From UBA7960 sp964348755 (GTDB lineage: Bacteria; Bacteroidota; Bacteroidia; Bacteroidales; UBA7960): a stretch of 55,414 nt of DNA. Below, piece by piece: positions 16,145 through 24,769 of this stretch; position 1 is the stretch's first letter, and the number at the start of each line of letters is the position of its first letter. The DNA is taken from the NCBI GenBank assembly GCA_964348755.1, contig CAYGDW010000014.1:1-55414 (forward strand), read 5' to 3'. The position numbers were made by a program, and so were the translations under genes. Under the pieces are notes generated by a model that made no database searches, had not been told where the DNA came from, and saw only the letters and a list, made by a program, of their open reading frames with translations.

Positions 16145-17398
16145 TTATTCTTTGTTGGATTCCAGCCACTTATACACTTTATCGCCCCTTCGCACCAAGG
16201 CCGGCACAGGAATAGAGCAAAATTCGCCTTTTCGTGAGGTGCCAACACTTTTCAGGTCAACCCTTATTTCGGCAACTTCAAAATCGAGCACTCCTGTAGT
16301 AGGTCCCGTTATGATTAAGGGTTCGCCAATAATCATTTGGTGGGTTTCCATTTTAATTTCTGCCACTCCCAGGTTCGAAAAATAGTTGGTAACCAGCCCC
16401 AGGTATTGTTTTTGGCGGGTTGCCTGCGATCCGTAGCCTTGTGTCCACTCGCCCAGCTTTCGTCCCAGGTAATAACCTTCCCAAAAACCGCGGTTGTAAA
16501 CCCCTGCAAGTTTTTTCATCCAGGTTTCGACCTTTTGCTGGTTGAAAGTGCCATTTATCACCGCATCGGCCGCCTCCCGGTAACATTGGGTAGCGGTTTT
16601 TACATATTCAGGGCCGCGTCCGCGCCCTTCAATCTTAAACACAGAAACCCCGGCATTTACAATCTTGTCGAGAAACCCAATGGTGCAAAGGTCTTTGGGC
16701 GACATGATGTATTCGTTGTCGATTTCGAGTTGGTGGCCGTCTTCCTTGTCGGTAACTATGTACTTGCGCCGGCATTGTTGCAGGCACGCGCCACGGTTGG
16801 CCGATGAGTTTAGGTTGTCGAGGCTCAGGTAGCATTTTCCGCTCACGGCCATGCATAAGGCGCCATGAACAAAAATTTCGATTTGCACCAGGTTGCCCGA
16901 AGGCCCTTTAATATTTTGGCGCTCGATACCCTGCACAATTTCATGCACTTGTTGTAACGAAAGCTCGCGGGCGGTAACCACCACATCGGCAAACTGCGAA
17001 AAAAACCGGACCGCCTCGAGATTGGTTATGTTGGTTTGGGTAGAAAGGTGCATCTCTACCCCCTGGCTGCGCGCATAGGTCATTACCGAAAGGTCCGAGG
17101 CTATTATGGCCGAGATGCCAGCCTCTTTGGCCGCATCTACCGTGAGCCGCATCTCTTCAAGTTCACTGTTAAATATAATGGTGTTGAGGGTAAGGTAAGT
17201 TTTTACGCCAGCGTTGTGGCAAATAGAGGCAATTTGGCGCAAATCTTCAAGCGTGAAATTTTGCGAAGACCGCGACCGCATATTAAGTTTACCCACCCCA
17301 AAATACACCGAGTTGGCCCCGCCCTGTATGGCCCCTATCAGCGATTCGTACGAACCAACCGGTGCCATTATTTCTAATTCTTTGCCGTGCTCTTTCAT
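16145..17398 (-). CDS. Peptidase U32 family protein (TrhP-like tRNA hydroxylation factor candidate)
   Basis: U32-family protein of 417 residues. Its signature is present as EIFVHGALCMAVSGKCYLS followed by NRGACLQQCRRKY, whose cysteines are likely Fe-S cluster ligands. The TIM-barrel start is ELEIMAPVGSYESLIGAIQ. The C-terminal small beta-barrel domain runs from about 330. Family members of this length include TrhP (YegQ), which takes part in 5-hydroxyuridine formation at tRNA position 34, and RlhA, which modifies 23S rRNA. Which RNA this one serves is not decided by sequence, and protease activity is doubtful for the family. It lies 124 bp downstream of pepD on the same strand. Confidence 0.85.
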   Translation of the reverse strand: MKEHGKELEIMAPVGSYESLIGAIQGGANSVYFGVGKLNMRSRSSQNFTLEDLRQIASICHNAGVKTYLTLNTIIFNSELEEMRLTVDAAKEAGISAIIASDLSVMTYARSQGVEMHLSTQTNITNLEAVRFFSQFADVVVTARELSLQQVHEIVQGIERQNIKGPSGNLVQIEIFVHGALCMAVSGKCYLSLDNLNSSANRGACLQQCRRKYIVTDKEDGHQLEIDNEYIMSPKDLCTIGFLDKIVNAGVSVFKIEGRGRGPEYVKTATQCYREAADAVINGTFNQQKVETWMKKLAGVYNRGFWEGYYLGRKLGEWTQGYGSQATRQKQYLGLVTNYFSNLGVAEIKMETHQMIIGEPLIITGPTTGVLDFEVAEIRVDLKSVGTSRKGEFCSIPVPALVRRGDKVYKWLESNKE

Positions 17399-17522
17399 TT
17401 CTGCTTTTTGGTATGCAATTTTTTAGGCATCTACTGTGAAAAAGAACAAAGTAGTTGGAGGTTCAGGATCCGTGAAAACCCTGTCATTTATTTCAAAATG
17501 CATTTTATGGGCAATACCAAAA

Positions 17523-18983
17523 TTAAATGGCAGGAATATTTTTCAGCACTTCGAGGGTGAGGTTCCAGAATTTCGGTACAGTATCAATTTTTATACCTTC
17601 GTCGGGCGAGTGAGCTCCTTTAATAGTAGGGCCGTAAGAAATCATGTCTATTCCGGGATATTTTTCGCCAATCAGGCCACACTCAAGGCCTGCATGTATT
17701 GCCAGCACTTTCGGCTCTAGCCCGAAGAGGTCATGATACGCTTTTTGCATAATACCCAGTATATCAGAATTTACGTTAGGTTTCCAGCCGGGGTAGCCAT
17801 CGCCGTGCCTGTACTTTGCGCCTGCTAGGGCAAAAACGCTGGCTACCATATCGGCCACATCACGTTTTGCCGACTCGAGCGAGCTACGCTGGCTGGTTGA
17901 AACAATAATTTCGGTGGGTGTCATTTTTACCGAGGCCAGGTTTGTAGAGGTTTCAACCAGGTTTGGAATATCGGCCGACATGGCAATGACCCCGTGAGGG
18001 CAGGCATAAAGGGCGTTGAGCAGTTTTTGTTGAGTGGGGTTGTCAATCAGCCATTTTGGCATTATTGCCTCGTGGCAGGAAATTGACAGTGAGGGTTCGT
18101 TGGTTATGAGTTCGTTGCTGATATCAGCAGCATGTTTTTGAAACAGTTCAGTAAATGCCGGTATGTGTCTTTTTGGAATTGTAACAGTAGCAAATGCTTC
18201 GCGGGCAATTGCATTGCGCAGGTTGCCGCCCAGCACTTCGCCCAGTCGCAGTTCAAACATTTTTTCGCAGTTCCAAAGCAGTCGGTTCAGAATTTTTACG
18301 GCATTGCCTCTGCCTTTGTTAATGTCGTCGCCAGAATGACCTCCCTTTAAACCGGTTATACTAATGCGAAAGGCTTCGTGATCGGGCTCAGGGTTTACTT
18401 TTTCATAATGAAAAGTAACCAGCGTGTCAATGCCGCCTGCACAACCAATAAACAGTTCGCCATCGTCTTCTGAGTCGAGGTTTAGAAGAATGCGGCTTTT
18501 TATGAAATCTTTTTCGAGGGCGAAAGCACCGGTAAGGCCGGTTTCCTCGTCAATGGTAAAGAGGCACTCTATGGATCCGTGCACAATGTTTTGGGCTTCG
18601 AGTATGGCAAGTTGCACAGCCATGCCAATACCATCGTCGGCTCCCAGGGTAGTGCCTGTGGCTCGCACCCAACCTCCATCGAGGCGGGGCACAATAGGAT
18701 CGTGGTCGAAATCGTGCTTCACATCTGAGTTCTTTTCGCATACCATATCTACATGGCTTTGCAAAACCACCCAGGCCAAATTTTCATAACCCTTTGAAGC
18801 CGGTTTGCTTATAAGCAGGTTGCCCGTCTTGTCCTGCTTCCAGGGCAGTCCTTTATTTTCAGCGAAAGCGATAAGGTATTTCAGGATTCTCTCTTCTTTT
18901 TTTGAAGGACGGGGAATTTTGCAAATGGCTTCAAAATGCGACCATACCGGGGCAGGCTCAAGATGCGATAATATTTTGTTCAT
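17523..18983 (-). CDS. pepD: Aminoacyl-histidine dipeptidase (PepD, M20C)
   Basis: Cytosolic Zn dipeptidase (486 aa) of the M20C family, which cleaves Xaa-His and other dipeptides. Metal-site motifs are VLQSHVDMVCEKN (first His), GTTLGADDGIGMA (bridging Asp) and FTIDEETGLTGA (general-base Glu and ligand). The lid domain lies between about 205 and 390, and the C-terminal His ligand is in YGPTIKGAHSPDE. Length matches E. coli PepD. Its presence together with the S46 and M20 enzymes fits peptide-based nutrition. Confidence 0.95.
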   Translation of the reverse strand: MNKILSHLEPAPVWSHFEAICKIPRPSKKEERILKYLIAFAENKGLPWKQDKTGNLLISKPASKGYENLAWVVLQSHVDMVCEKNSDVKHDFDHDPIVPRLDGGWVRATGTTLGADDGIGMAVQLAILEAQNIVHGSIECLFTIDEETGLTGAFALEKDFIKSRILLNLDSEDDGELFIGCAGGIDTLVTFHYEKVNPEPDHEAFRISITGLKGGHSGDDINKGRGNAVKILNRLLWNCEKMFELRLGEVLGGNLRNAIAREAFATVTIPKRHIPAFTELFQKHAADISNELITNEPSLSISCHEAIMPKWLIDNPTQQKLLNALYACPHGVIAMSADIPNLVETSTNLASVKMTPTEIIVSTSQRSSLESAKRDVADMVASVFALAGAKYRHGDGYPGWKPNVNSDILGIMQKAYHDLFGLEPKVLAIHAGLECGLIGEKYPGIDMISYGPTIKGAHSPDEGIKIDTVPKFWNLTLEVLKNIPAI

Positions 18984-19130
18984 GGCAGGGAATTAAAATG
19001 GAAATGCGAAATAAGTGGTTTTTCGTCAAAACGCCAACAAATGGCACCAATTAATACAGATCAAAAAAAATGACGGTACAATTTACAAAATAAAACCGAC
19101 AGCCTGGGCCATTTTTCTGCAATAAGTGAT

Positions 19131-19138
19131 TATTTTTG
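19131..19138 (+). promoter_or_regulatory. Candidate -7 element TATTTTTG for lemA
   Basis: Exact TAnnTTTG match 26 bp upstream of the lemA ATG. No -33 box stands out. Confidence 0.5.
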
Positions 19139-19163
19139 ACACAACTTTAAAAAAACAAATCAG

Positions 19164-19721
19164 ATGACAGGCATTCTTATTTCAATAGCTGTACTGGTGC
19201 TGTTTACCATTATTGCCTATAACCGTTTCATTATGTTGCGCAATATGGCCAACAAAGCTTTCAGCACCATTGACGTAATGGCCAAAAAGCGTTACGATTT
19301 GATTCCCAACCTTGTGGCTGCGGTTCAGAAATACATGGAGCACGAGCGCGGCACCCTAACAGAGATTACCGCGATGCGGGCAAAAGCTATGGAGGGCAAC
19401 CTTAGTACCGAGGATAGGGTTAGGCTCGAAAACCAGATTACTAAAACAATAGGTAATATACAGCTTGCCGTAGAAAACTATCCCGAACTGAAAGCCAGCG
19501 AAAACTTCAGGCAATTGCAAGGCTCGCTCAACGAGGTGGAAGAGCAACTTAGCGCAGCCCGCCGTGCATACAATGCTGCAGTGGTTGATTACAACAATGC
19601 GGTGCAAATGTTTCCATCGAATGTTTTTGCTCTGGTATTTAGTTTTAAATCGCGGGCACTGCTCGAAACACCAGATAATGAGCAACAGAACGTGAATGTA
19701 AAGCAACTTTTTGGTAGTTAA
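19164..19721 (+). CDS. LemA family protein
   Basis: Membrane-anchored four-helix protein of 185 residues. The N-terminus is a transmembrane helix (about 3-20), then the conserved YNRFIMLRNMANKAFSTID segment with KKRYDLIPNLV. Further on come NYPELKASENFRQLQGSL and ARRAYNAAVVDYNNAVQMFPSN, all diagnostic of LemA. Function is unsettled: the family is linked to envelope stress and often sits with TPM/YgcG or HtpX-type genes. Here it is followed directly by a DUF3137 membrane protein, a common pairing in Bacteroidota. Confidence 0.94.
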   Translation: MTGILISIAVLVLFTIIAYNRFIMLRNMANKAFSTIDVMAKKRYDLIPNLVAAVQKYMEHERGTLTEITAMRAKAMEGNLSTEDRVRLENQITKTIGNIQLAVENYPELKASENFRQLQGSLNEVEEQLSAARRAYNAAVVDYNNAVQMFPSNVFALVFSFKSRALLETPDNEQQNVNVKQLFGS

Positions 19722-19745
19722 TTGGGTTTCGGGAAACTCTTTCTC

Positions 19746-20723
19746 ATGAAGTCACTCCAGGAGTTTGAAATGTTTTTCAACCAGACTCTTTTCAGGCAAA
19801 TGGAAGGCCTGGATGCCCGCAGAAAAAGGGTGCTAAAACGATCGGGTAATGTGGTGGTTGTTTCGTTGGTTTCGGCCGTGGTGGTTGTACTTGCCGCTAC
19901 CCTGTTTGACACACCCGGCAGCGATCTCAGGTCGGGGCTATTGATAGCAGCACCGGTAGTTTCTATCATGGGCGGAATTTTAGTTTGGTCGTTGTGGGCA
20001 CACGATAAAACTTTTAGTGTTGATTTTAAGAGGCAACTTATTGAACCCATAATCCACTTTATCAGCCCCGAGCTTACTTACCAGCCTGGCAACTTTGTGA
20101 GTACCGACACTTTTGAACGTTCAAGGCTTTTCCTGACAAACATTGACCGATACATTGGCGATGATTATGTATTTGGTCAGATTGACAAAACCCGGTTTTG
20201 GTTTTCGGAAGTGAAGGCAGAATATAAAACCACCACCTCAAAAGGCCAAACCCAGTGGCATACCATATTTAAAGGATTATTTTTTGTGGCCGATTTCAAC
20301 AAACATTTCGAAGGATCAACCGTGGTTTTACCCAACCGTTTTGGCCAGAGCGCAATAGGGCGGATTTTGCAAAATGCTAATTTGGTTCGACGCGAAAAAC
20401 TTGTTAAACTCGAAGACCCCGGGTTTAATAAGTATTTTGTGGTTTATGGCGACGACCAGGTAGAAAGCCGCTACGTGCTGTCAACCTCGCTCATTAACAG
20501 ACTGACCGAATTTCGCAAAAAGCAAAAAAACCCGCTGTATATCAGCTTTGTAAGCTCATTTTTGTACCTGGCCATTGGTTATAACAAAAATTTGTTTGAA
20601 CCAGCTTATTTTAAATCACTAATCAGTTTCGAAACCGTTAAGCCTTACTTTGACGACATTAGTTTGGCCGTGGGCATTGTTGAGGAATTGAACCTGAATA
20701 CCCGAATCTGGACGAAAAAGTAA
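19746..20723 (+). CDS. DUF3137 domain membrane protein
   Basis: Protein of about 325 residues with two adjacent transmembrane helices (about 38-60 and 65-85) and a long C-terminal cytosolic domain. That domain includes FWFSEVKAEYKTTTSKG and a WHTIFKGLFFVADFNKHF segment typical of DUF3137. The ATG at 19746 is preferred. A reading frame from a TTG right after the lemA stop adds only eight residues. It is certainly cotranscribed with lemA (25-bp gap). Biochemical function is unknown. DUF3137 proteins are regular LemA neighbours, so a joint membrane role is inferred. Confidence 0.85.
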   Translation: MKSLQEFEMFFNQTLFRQMEGLDARRKRVLKRSGNVVVVSLVSAVVVVLAATLFDTPGSDLRSGLLIAAPVVSIMGGILVWSLWAHDKTFSVDFKRQLIEPIIHFISPELTYQPGNFVSTDTFERSRLFLTNIDRYIGDDYVFGQIDKTRFWFSEVKAEYKTTTSKGQTQWHTIFKGLFFVADFNKHFEGSTVVLPNRFGQSAIGRILQNANLVRREKLVKLEDPGFNKYFVVYGDDQVESRYVLSTSLINRLTEFRKKQKNPLYISFVSSFLYLAIGYNKNLFEPAYFKSLISFETVKPYFDDISLAVGIVEELNLNTRIWTKK

Positions 20724-20731
20724 GCTGGCTT

Positions 20732-21604
20732 TTACAGCTTAATCTGATCAAAGCCCTGCCCATATACACCCATTACGCTACCCACGGTAATAAATGCTTT
20801 GGGGTCAATCTCTTTTACAGCCCTGAACACGCCCGAAGACTCATAGCGTTTTACCACCACCAGCAAAACCGAGGTATCTTCTTTGGTGTACCATCCCTTT
20901 CCATACAAAAGGGTTACTCCGCGGCCAATTTCGCTGGCAATTGTTTCGGCAATTTTTTCATGATGTTTCGAAAAGATAAACAACTGCACACTTCGGCGGT
21001 GGCCCATTAACAACATATCAATGCTGTACGATGTAACGGCCATTGCCACAAAGCCGTAAACCAACACTTCGATAGAGCGGAAAACCAGATAAGAAGAAGA
21101 GATAACCACCACATCCATTAGTAGAATAAGCCTACCGTGGCTAATGTTGCGGTATTTATTTATAATCATGGCAATAATATCGGTGCCTCCGGTGCTGCCG
21201 CCCTGTGTAAAAACCATTCCGATGCTTACCCCACCCAAAATACCGCCAATGATGGCCGACATAAACCGGTCGTCAACCACCGGCTGAGTAATCAGTTGTT
21301 GAAGCAGGCCAAGAAATGCCGATAAAACAACAATGCCATAAACCGTTTTTACACCGAATCCAAATCCCAGGTTTTTAATACCCAAAATAATCAATAATAC
21401 ATTGACAAGCAGAAATGTTATTGCTACCGGGAATCCGGTAGCAAAAAACACAAGGGTTGAAGCCCCTGTTACCCCCCCTCCCACAATTTCAGAAGGTATA
21501 AGAAAAGCAGTCCAGCTAAGGGCATTGATAAACAGACCTATTGTTATAATGCCATAAGTGCGAATAATACTCCAAACGGGGTATTTTGATTTAATCTTGG
21601 CCAT
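20732..21604 (-). CDS. YitT family membrane protein
   Basis: Integral membrane protein of 290 residues with five or six helices in the first 200 residues (YitT/DUF161). The glycine-rich TQGGSTGGTDIIAMIINKY motif is conserved in the family. The C-terminal DUF2179 domain (about 205-285) contains GVTLLYGKGWYTKEDTSVL and ends in FITVGSVMGVYGQGF. No transport substrate is established for YitT proteins. It is convergent with the DUF3137 gene and divergent from the LOG-family gene. Confidence 0.92.
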   Translation of the reverse strand: MAKIKSKYPVWSIIRTYGIITIGLFINALSWTAFLIPSEIVGGGVTGASTLVFFATGFPVAITFLLVNVLLIILGIKNLGFGFGVKTVYGIVVLSAFLGLLQQLITQPVVDDRFMSAIIGGILGGVSIGMVFTQGGSTGGTDIIAMIINKYRNISHGRLILLMDVVVISSSYLVFRSIEVLVYGFVAMAVTSYSIDMLLMGHRRSVQLFIFSKHHEKIAETIASEIGRGVTLLYGKGWYTKEDTSVLLVVVKRYESSGVFRAVKEIDPKAFITVGSVMGVYGQGFDQIKL

Positions 21605-21654
21605 AGAATTACTTTTGGAGATTTTAACTCATCCTGATTATTGAAACCTGAATG

Positions 21655-21662
21655 CAAAAATA
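21655..21662 (-). promoter_or_regulatory. Candidate -7 element TATTTTTG for the YitT gene
   Basis: Exact TAnnTTTG match on the minus strand about 51 bp upstream of the YitT start, in the 197-bp divergent interval. No equally good element is seen for the LOG gene on the other strand. Confidence 0.45.
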
Positions 21663-21801
21663 TGTGTTTTTAAGGTCTTCCATAAAGATTTAGATTATCT
21701 GCCACCAGCCCTTCAAAGCAGAAAAAGTTTAGTTTTTAAATGAAAATTGATGTTTAATTACGACTTTTGTGTCATTCATAAATTAAACTTAACCAAAAGT
21801 C

Positions 21802-22638
21802 ATGGGAAATCCAAAACCGGAAAAAGCATATAAAAACATTGATTTTTTAATGTCGCCGGCAGCTCGCGAGCTTCGGATATTATCAGAGTTTATTGAGCCG
21901 CGCTCCCGTTTTTTGCGCAATAAGATTTACAACACCATAGTTTTTTTTGGATCGGCACGCACCATGTCTCGCCAGGACGCCCTAAATAACCTTGAAGCGC
22001 TTAAAAATAAGCCTGATACAAGTGCCCAAGCCCTGAAAAAGGCCGAAAAGGATCTTGAAAACTCTCGTTATTATGAAGATACCGTTGAGCTTGCCCGCCG
22101 AATGACTTTGTGGTGTTCTGAAAATTGCAGCGATTATGGAAGGTTTTACGTTTGCTCGGGCGGGGGCCCCGGCATTATGGAGGCTGCCAACAAGGGCGCC
22201 AGCCTGGCCGGCGGAAAATCGGTAGGCCTTAATATAAGCCTTCCATTTGAGCAGTTTGCAAACCCCTACATTAACCCGGAGTTGAATTTCGAATTTCACT
22301 ACTTCTTCATGCGCAAATTCTGGTTTGCATACTTAGCCAAAGCAATGGTAATATTTCCGGGCGGGTTTGGCACCCTCGACGAGCTTATGGAAATACTTAC
22401 GCTGGTGCAAACCGAAAAGATTAAAAAGCCCATGAAAATTCTTATTTACGACCGCAAATACTGGGATCAGGTCATTCGATTTGAAGGGCTTATTGAAAAC
22501 TTTACCATAAGCGAAAGCGACCTGAATCTTTTTAAATTTTGTGACACGGTTGATGAAATGGAGCAGGAGCTAATCAGTTTTATCAGCCAATTAGATCAAA
22601 ACCATCAGAAGACCAGCAATGGAAAAAAGGGAGCCTAA
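21802..22638 (+). CDS. LOG family protein (TIGR00730 Rossmann fold)
   Basis: 278-residue LOG-family protein. Diagnostic motifs are FFGSARTMS, SGGGPGIMEAANKGA (about 117-131) and the catalytic/phosphate-binding PGGFGTLDELMEILT (about 189-203). LOG proteins release free cytokinin-type bases from nucleoside monophosphates by phosphoribohydrolase action. In bacteria they may act more generally on nucleotide 5'-monophosphates. The extra 40-residue N-terminus and the helical insert after FGSAR (about 55-95) mark the long subfamily. It is convergent with the lipoprotein gene at 22654. Confidence 0.9.
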   Translation: MGNPKPEKAYKNIDFLMSPAARELRILSEFIEPRSRFLRNKIYNTIVFFGSARTMSRQDALNNLEALKNKPDTSAQALKKAEKDLENSRYYEDTVELARRMTLWCSENCSDYGRFYVCSGGGPGIMEAANKGASLAGGKSVGLNISLPFEQFANPYINPELNFEFHYFFMRKFWFAYLAKAMVIFPGGFGTLDELMEILTLVQTEKIKKPMKILIYDRKYWDQVIRFEGLIENFTISESDLNLFKFCDTVDEMEQELISFISQLDQNHQKTSNGKKGA

Positions 22639-22653
22639 TTAATCCCTGGCAAC

Positions 22654-23823
22654 TTATCTGATAAATTGACGGTTTTTGCGAAGGGCATTTGCAATGGCTG
22701 CCCTAAACACATCTGATGTTCGGAAAACCATTTCGGGGTCAGAAGGAAACGGCAGCGGTTTTACCTCAACAGCCTTTCGGGTTTCCTCGTCAAGGGCAGC
22801 CAAATCGCCAATTGCCCTGGCCGAAACATGCTCAAATTTAGTGGCTGCCCCCACAGGTTCGCGCTTTAGCAGGCGGCTGGGCCGCTCAGAGTATATTTCA
22901 ATATCGCCTTCAATGGCCACAGTTTTAAGCTGTTTGGTTTCTATAACCATGCAAACAAGGTTTTTATACCTCGGTATTTTTATGTCGTTTCCAAGAGAGT
23001 CTTTCTTCACATTTCCGCGCTGATCCAGGGCATAATCAAATCCATCTTCCACTGTTTTTCTTATGGTGCGGTCGGTATTGGAAACCTGATCGGGCGAAAT
23101 CATTATGCTACGAAGGTTTACCACCACAAAGTAATCGAAATGAATGCCCGGGTCAAGGTCGCTGTAATAAAACTCAACCCAACTGTTTTCGAGGCCCCTG
23201 GGGTCAACGGTCAGCAATTGCTGCACATATTCATCAGGTAGGTTTATGTGCGAATGGTTCCTAACCGAAACCAAAGCCCTGCTAATACCTTTGTAGCGAG
23301 CCTCTTCCATAAGTTCGCTTACATTGTTCATGTTGCCGGCAAGGTCATAGGCCCGTGCCAGGCTCATCCAGGCTTCGCGGTAGGCCAGCTTATCGTTGCG
23401 ACTCATAAGCATTACCCCCTGGTTGTAATAATATTCGGCAGCTCCGCTTCGCGCCGTAATAATTTCCTGGTCGAAGTCAATATATTGAAACTGTACGACC
23501 CTGTCGCGCAAAACAAGCGGGGTAACAGTCCTTACGTTGGTTTGCCGGTGTTTCATGCGTGTATAAAGCCGCATAACCTCTTCCATATTGCGCGGATTGG
23601 CCTCGCGTTTCAAAAAGCGTATGCGCTCGTAATCCAGCTCATTGGCAATGCGGTAGGCCCGCTCCAGGTTATTAACCTCCTTTTCCCTTTCGGGGTTTTT
23701 TCTCAGTTTTCTCACCGATTTTTCAATGGCCGCATCGTAATGCCCACGCTGTATAAGTTTGCCCGACGATGCACAGCCGCCAAGCATCAAAACTGCCAAT
23801 AAAAGCAAGGTAAAATTCTTCAT
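22654..23823 (-). CDS. Lipoprotein of unknown function (389 aa)
   Basis: I do not recognise a named family. The protein has a clear lipobox (MLGGC, Cys about 17), then a helical region rich in charged residues (about 20-180). That region contains GHYDAAIEKSVRKL, YYNQGVMLM and AWMSLARAYDLAGN, which look like TPR-type helical hairpins. A beta-rich part follows (about 195-320) with VVVNLRSIMISPDQ, VCMVIETKQLKTVAIEGDI and EIYSERPSRLL. Asn-Asn and Arg-rich stretches close the protein. It probably faces the periplasm or surface. It has its own promoter candidate and no obvious operon partner except possibly the small exported protein upstream at 23990. Confidence 0.8.
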   Translation of the reverse strand: MKNFTLLLLAVLMLGGCASSGKLIQRGHYDAAIEKSVRKLRKNPEREKEVNNLERAYRIANELDYERIRFLKREANPRNMEEVMRLYTRMKHRQTNVRTVTPLVLRDRVVQFQYIDFDQEIITARSGAAEYYYNQGVMLMSRNDKLAYREAWMSLARAYDLAGNMNNVSELMEEARYKGISRALVSVRNHSHINLPDEYVQQLLTVDPRGLENSWVEFYYSDLDPGIHFDYFVVVNLRSIMISPDQVSNTDRTIRKTVEDGFDYALDQRGNVKKDSLGNDIKIPRYKNLVCMVIETKQLKTVAIEGDIEIYSERPSRLLKREPVGAATKFEHVSARAIGDLAALDEETRKAVEVKPLPFPSDPEMVFRTSDVFRAAIANALRKNRQFIR

Positions 23824-23858
23824 TTTAATAATGTTTGGCTTAGAATTAATGTCTGGTG

Positions 23859-23866
23859 CAAATATA
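23859..23866 (-). promoter_or_regulatory. Candidate -7 element TATATTTG for the 389-aa lipoprotein
   Basis: Exact TAnnTTTG match on the minus strand about 36 bp upstream of the lipoprotein ATG. Confidence 0.5.
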
Positions 23867-23989
23867 CAATAATGATGTCTGGTTTTTTTCCTTGAAACAC
23901 GTAAGCAGGCAGTAAAAAACGCAATACCTCAAAAAAAACCCGGTTGGTTAACCAGTCCAACCGGGGCAAACCAACAGAAGCGAAAACAA

Positions 23990-24322
23990 TTATTTCTTTA
24001 CTAGTTTGCTGTATCGAATCTCTTCGCAGGAGCGTAATTTGTCTAAAAATTCATCAGCAACTTCGGGTTCAGGCTTGGTTAAAGGGGCAAGGTCTATCTG
24101 GGTATGTACAAGATCTGTTTTAACCACGGTTTGCGGTGCCTGCATAGCGGCCCTCAATGCCAGAGGTAACGAATCAATATCTTCTTCCACCTTAACAGGC
24201 AAAAAAACAATCCCGTTTTTTCCGGTAAACTTCAGGTAATAAAATGGTTTCCCAGCGAAAACATTGGCGCTGCCAAACAATAGGAAAACAACAACGACTA
24301 AATTCAAAATTCGGGTTTTCAT
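23990..24322 (-). CDS. Small exported protein of unknown function (110 aa)
   Basis: A signal peptide (MKTRILNLVVVVFLLFG, cleavage after about residue 23 at VFA) precedes an 87-residue mature part with no recognised domain. The mature part has PFYYLKFTGKNGIVFLPVK, resembling two beta strands, and an acidic, proline-containing tail (LTKPEPEVADEFLDKL) ending in basic residues. One Cys near residue 99 is the only cysteine. It lies 166 bp upstream of the 389-aa lipoprotein gene on the same strand. Confidence 0.65.
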   Translation of the reverse strand: MKTRILNLVVVVFLLFGSANVFAGKPFYYLKFTGKNGIVFLPVKVEEDIDSLPLALRAAMQAPQTVVKTDLVHTQIDLAPLTKPEPEVADEFLDKLRSCEEIRYSKLVKK

Positions 24323-24631
24323 GGCTTGAAAATATTTAAAATTTTAGTTGAATTATTCTTAATAGGCTTGTTCAAATAGAAGCCAACTCTGTGCCAAACA
24401 CAATAACTGCTTTATTTTCATTTAGTTACAAACACTTTTTTTAATAAAGCCGAGTGTTTTGTGTTCGTTTTTGGGCTTATTTGTTCATTTCCGCACACCC
24501 TGTTCAGAACGTTTTGACAATATGACGCCACCAATGACAAATTAGTTACAACAAAACATGAAATTTTTCAGCAGGGTTTCAACAACAGAAACAAATAAAA
24601 CTGACTTCAAACAAAATGAAGAAACCCTCCA

Positions 24632-24663
24632 TTGGAAAGGCAAATTCATTTTTATTAAATTTG
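24632..24663 (+). promoter_or_regulatory. Candidate promoter TTG-N21-TAAATTTG for tilS
   Basis: A -33-like TTG (24632-24634) and an exact -7 element TAAATTTG (24656-24663) with a 21-bp spacer, about 106 bp upstream of the tilS ATG. The remainder of the 447-bp interval 24323-24769 is AT-rich, and I see no gene, RNA or strong hairpin in it. Confidence 0.55.
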
Positions 24664-24769
24664 CCACAACTTCGGGTATTTAAAAACAAACTGACAATCA
24701 ATTTTTTAGAACTACAACGCATGAACCACTTCTTTTTTACCAGAAAAAAAATGCTCATGGTCAAAACAA

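Noticed and set aside
16145..17398. Annotation of the U32 protein as a collagenase or secreted protease
   Set aside because: There is no signal peptide. Members with this Cys pattern act in RNA modification, and protease activity is not supported.
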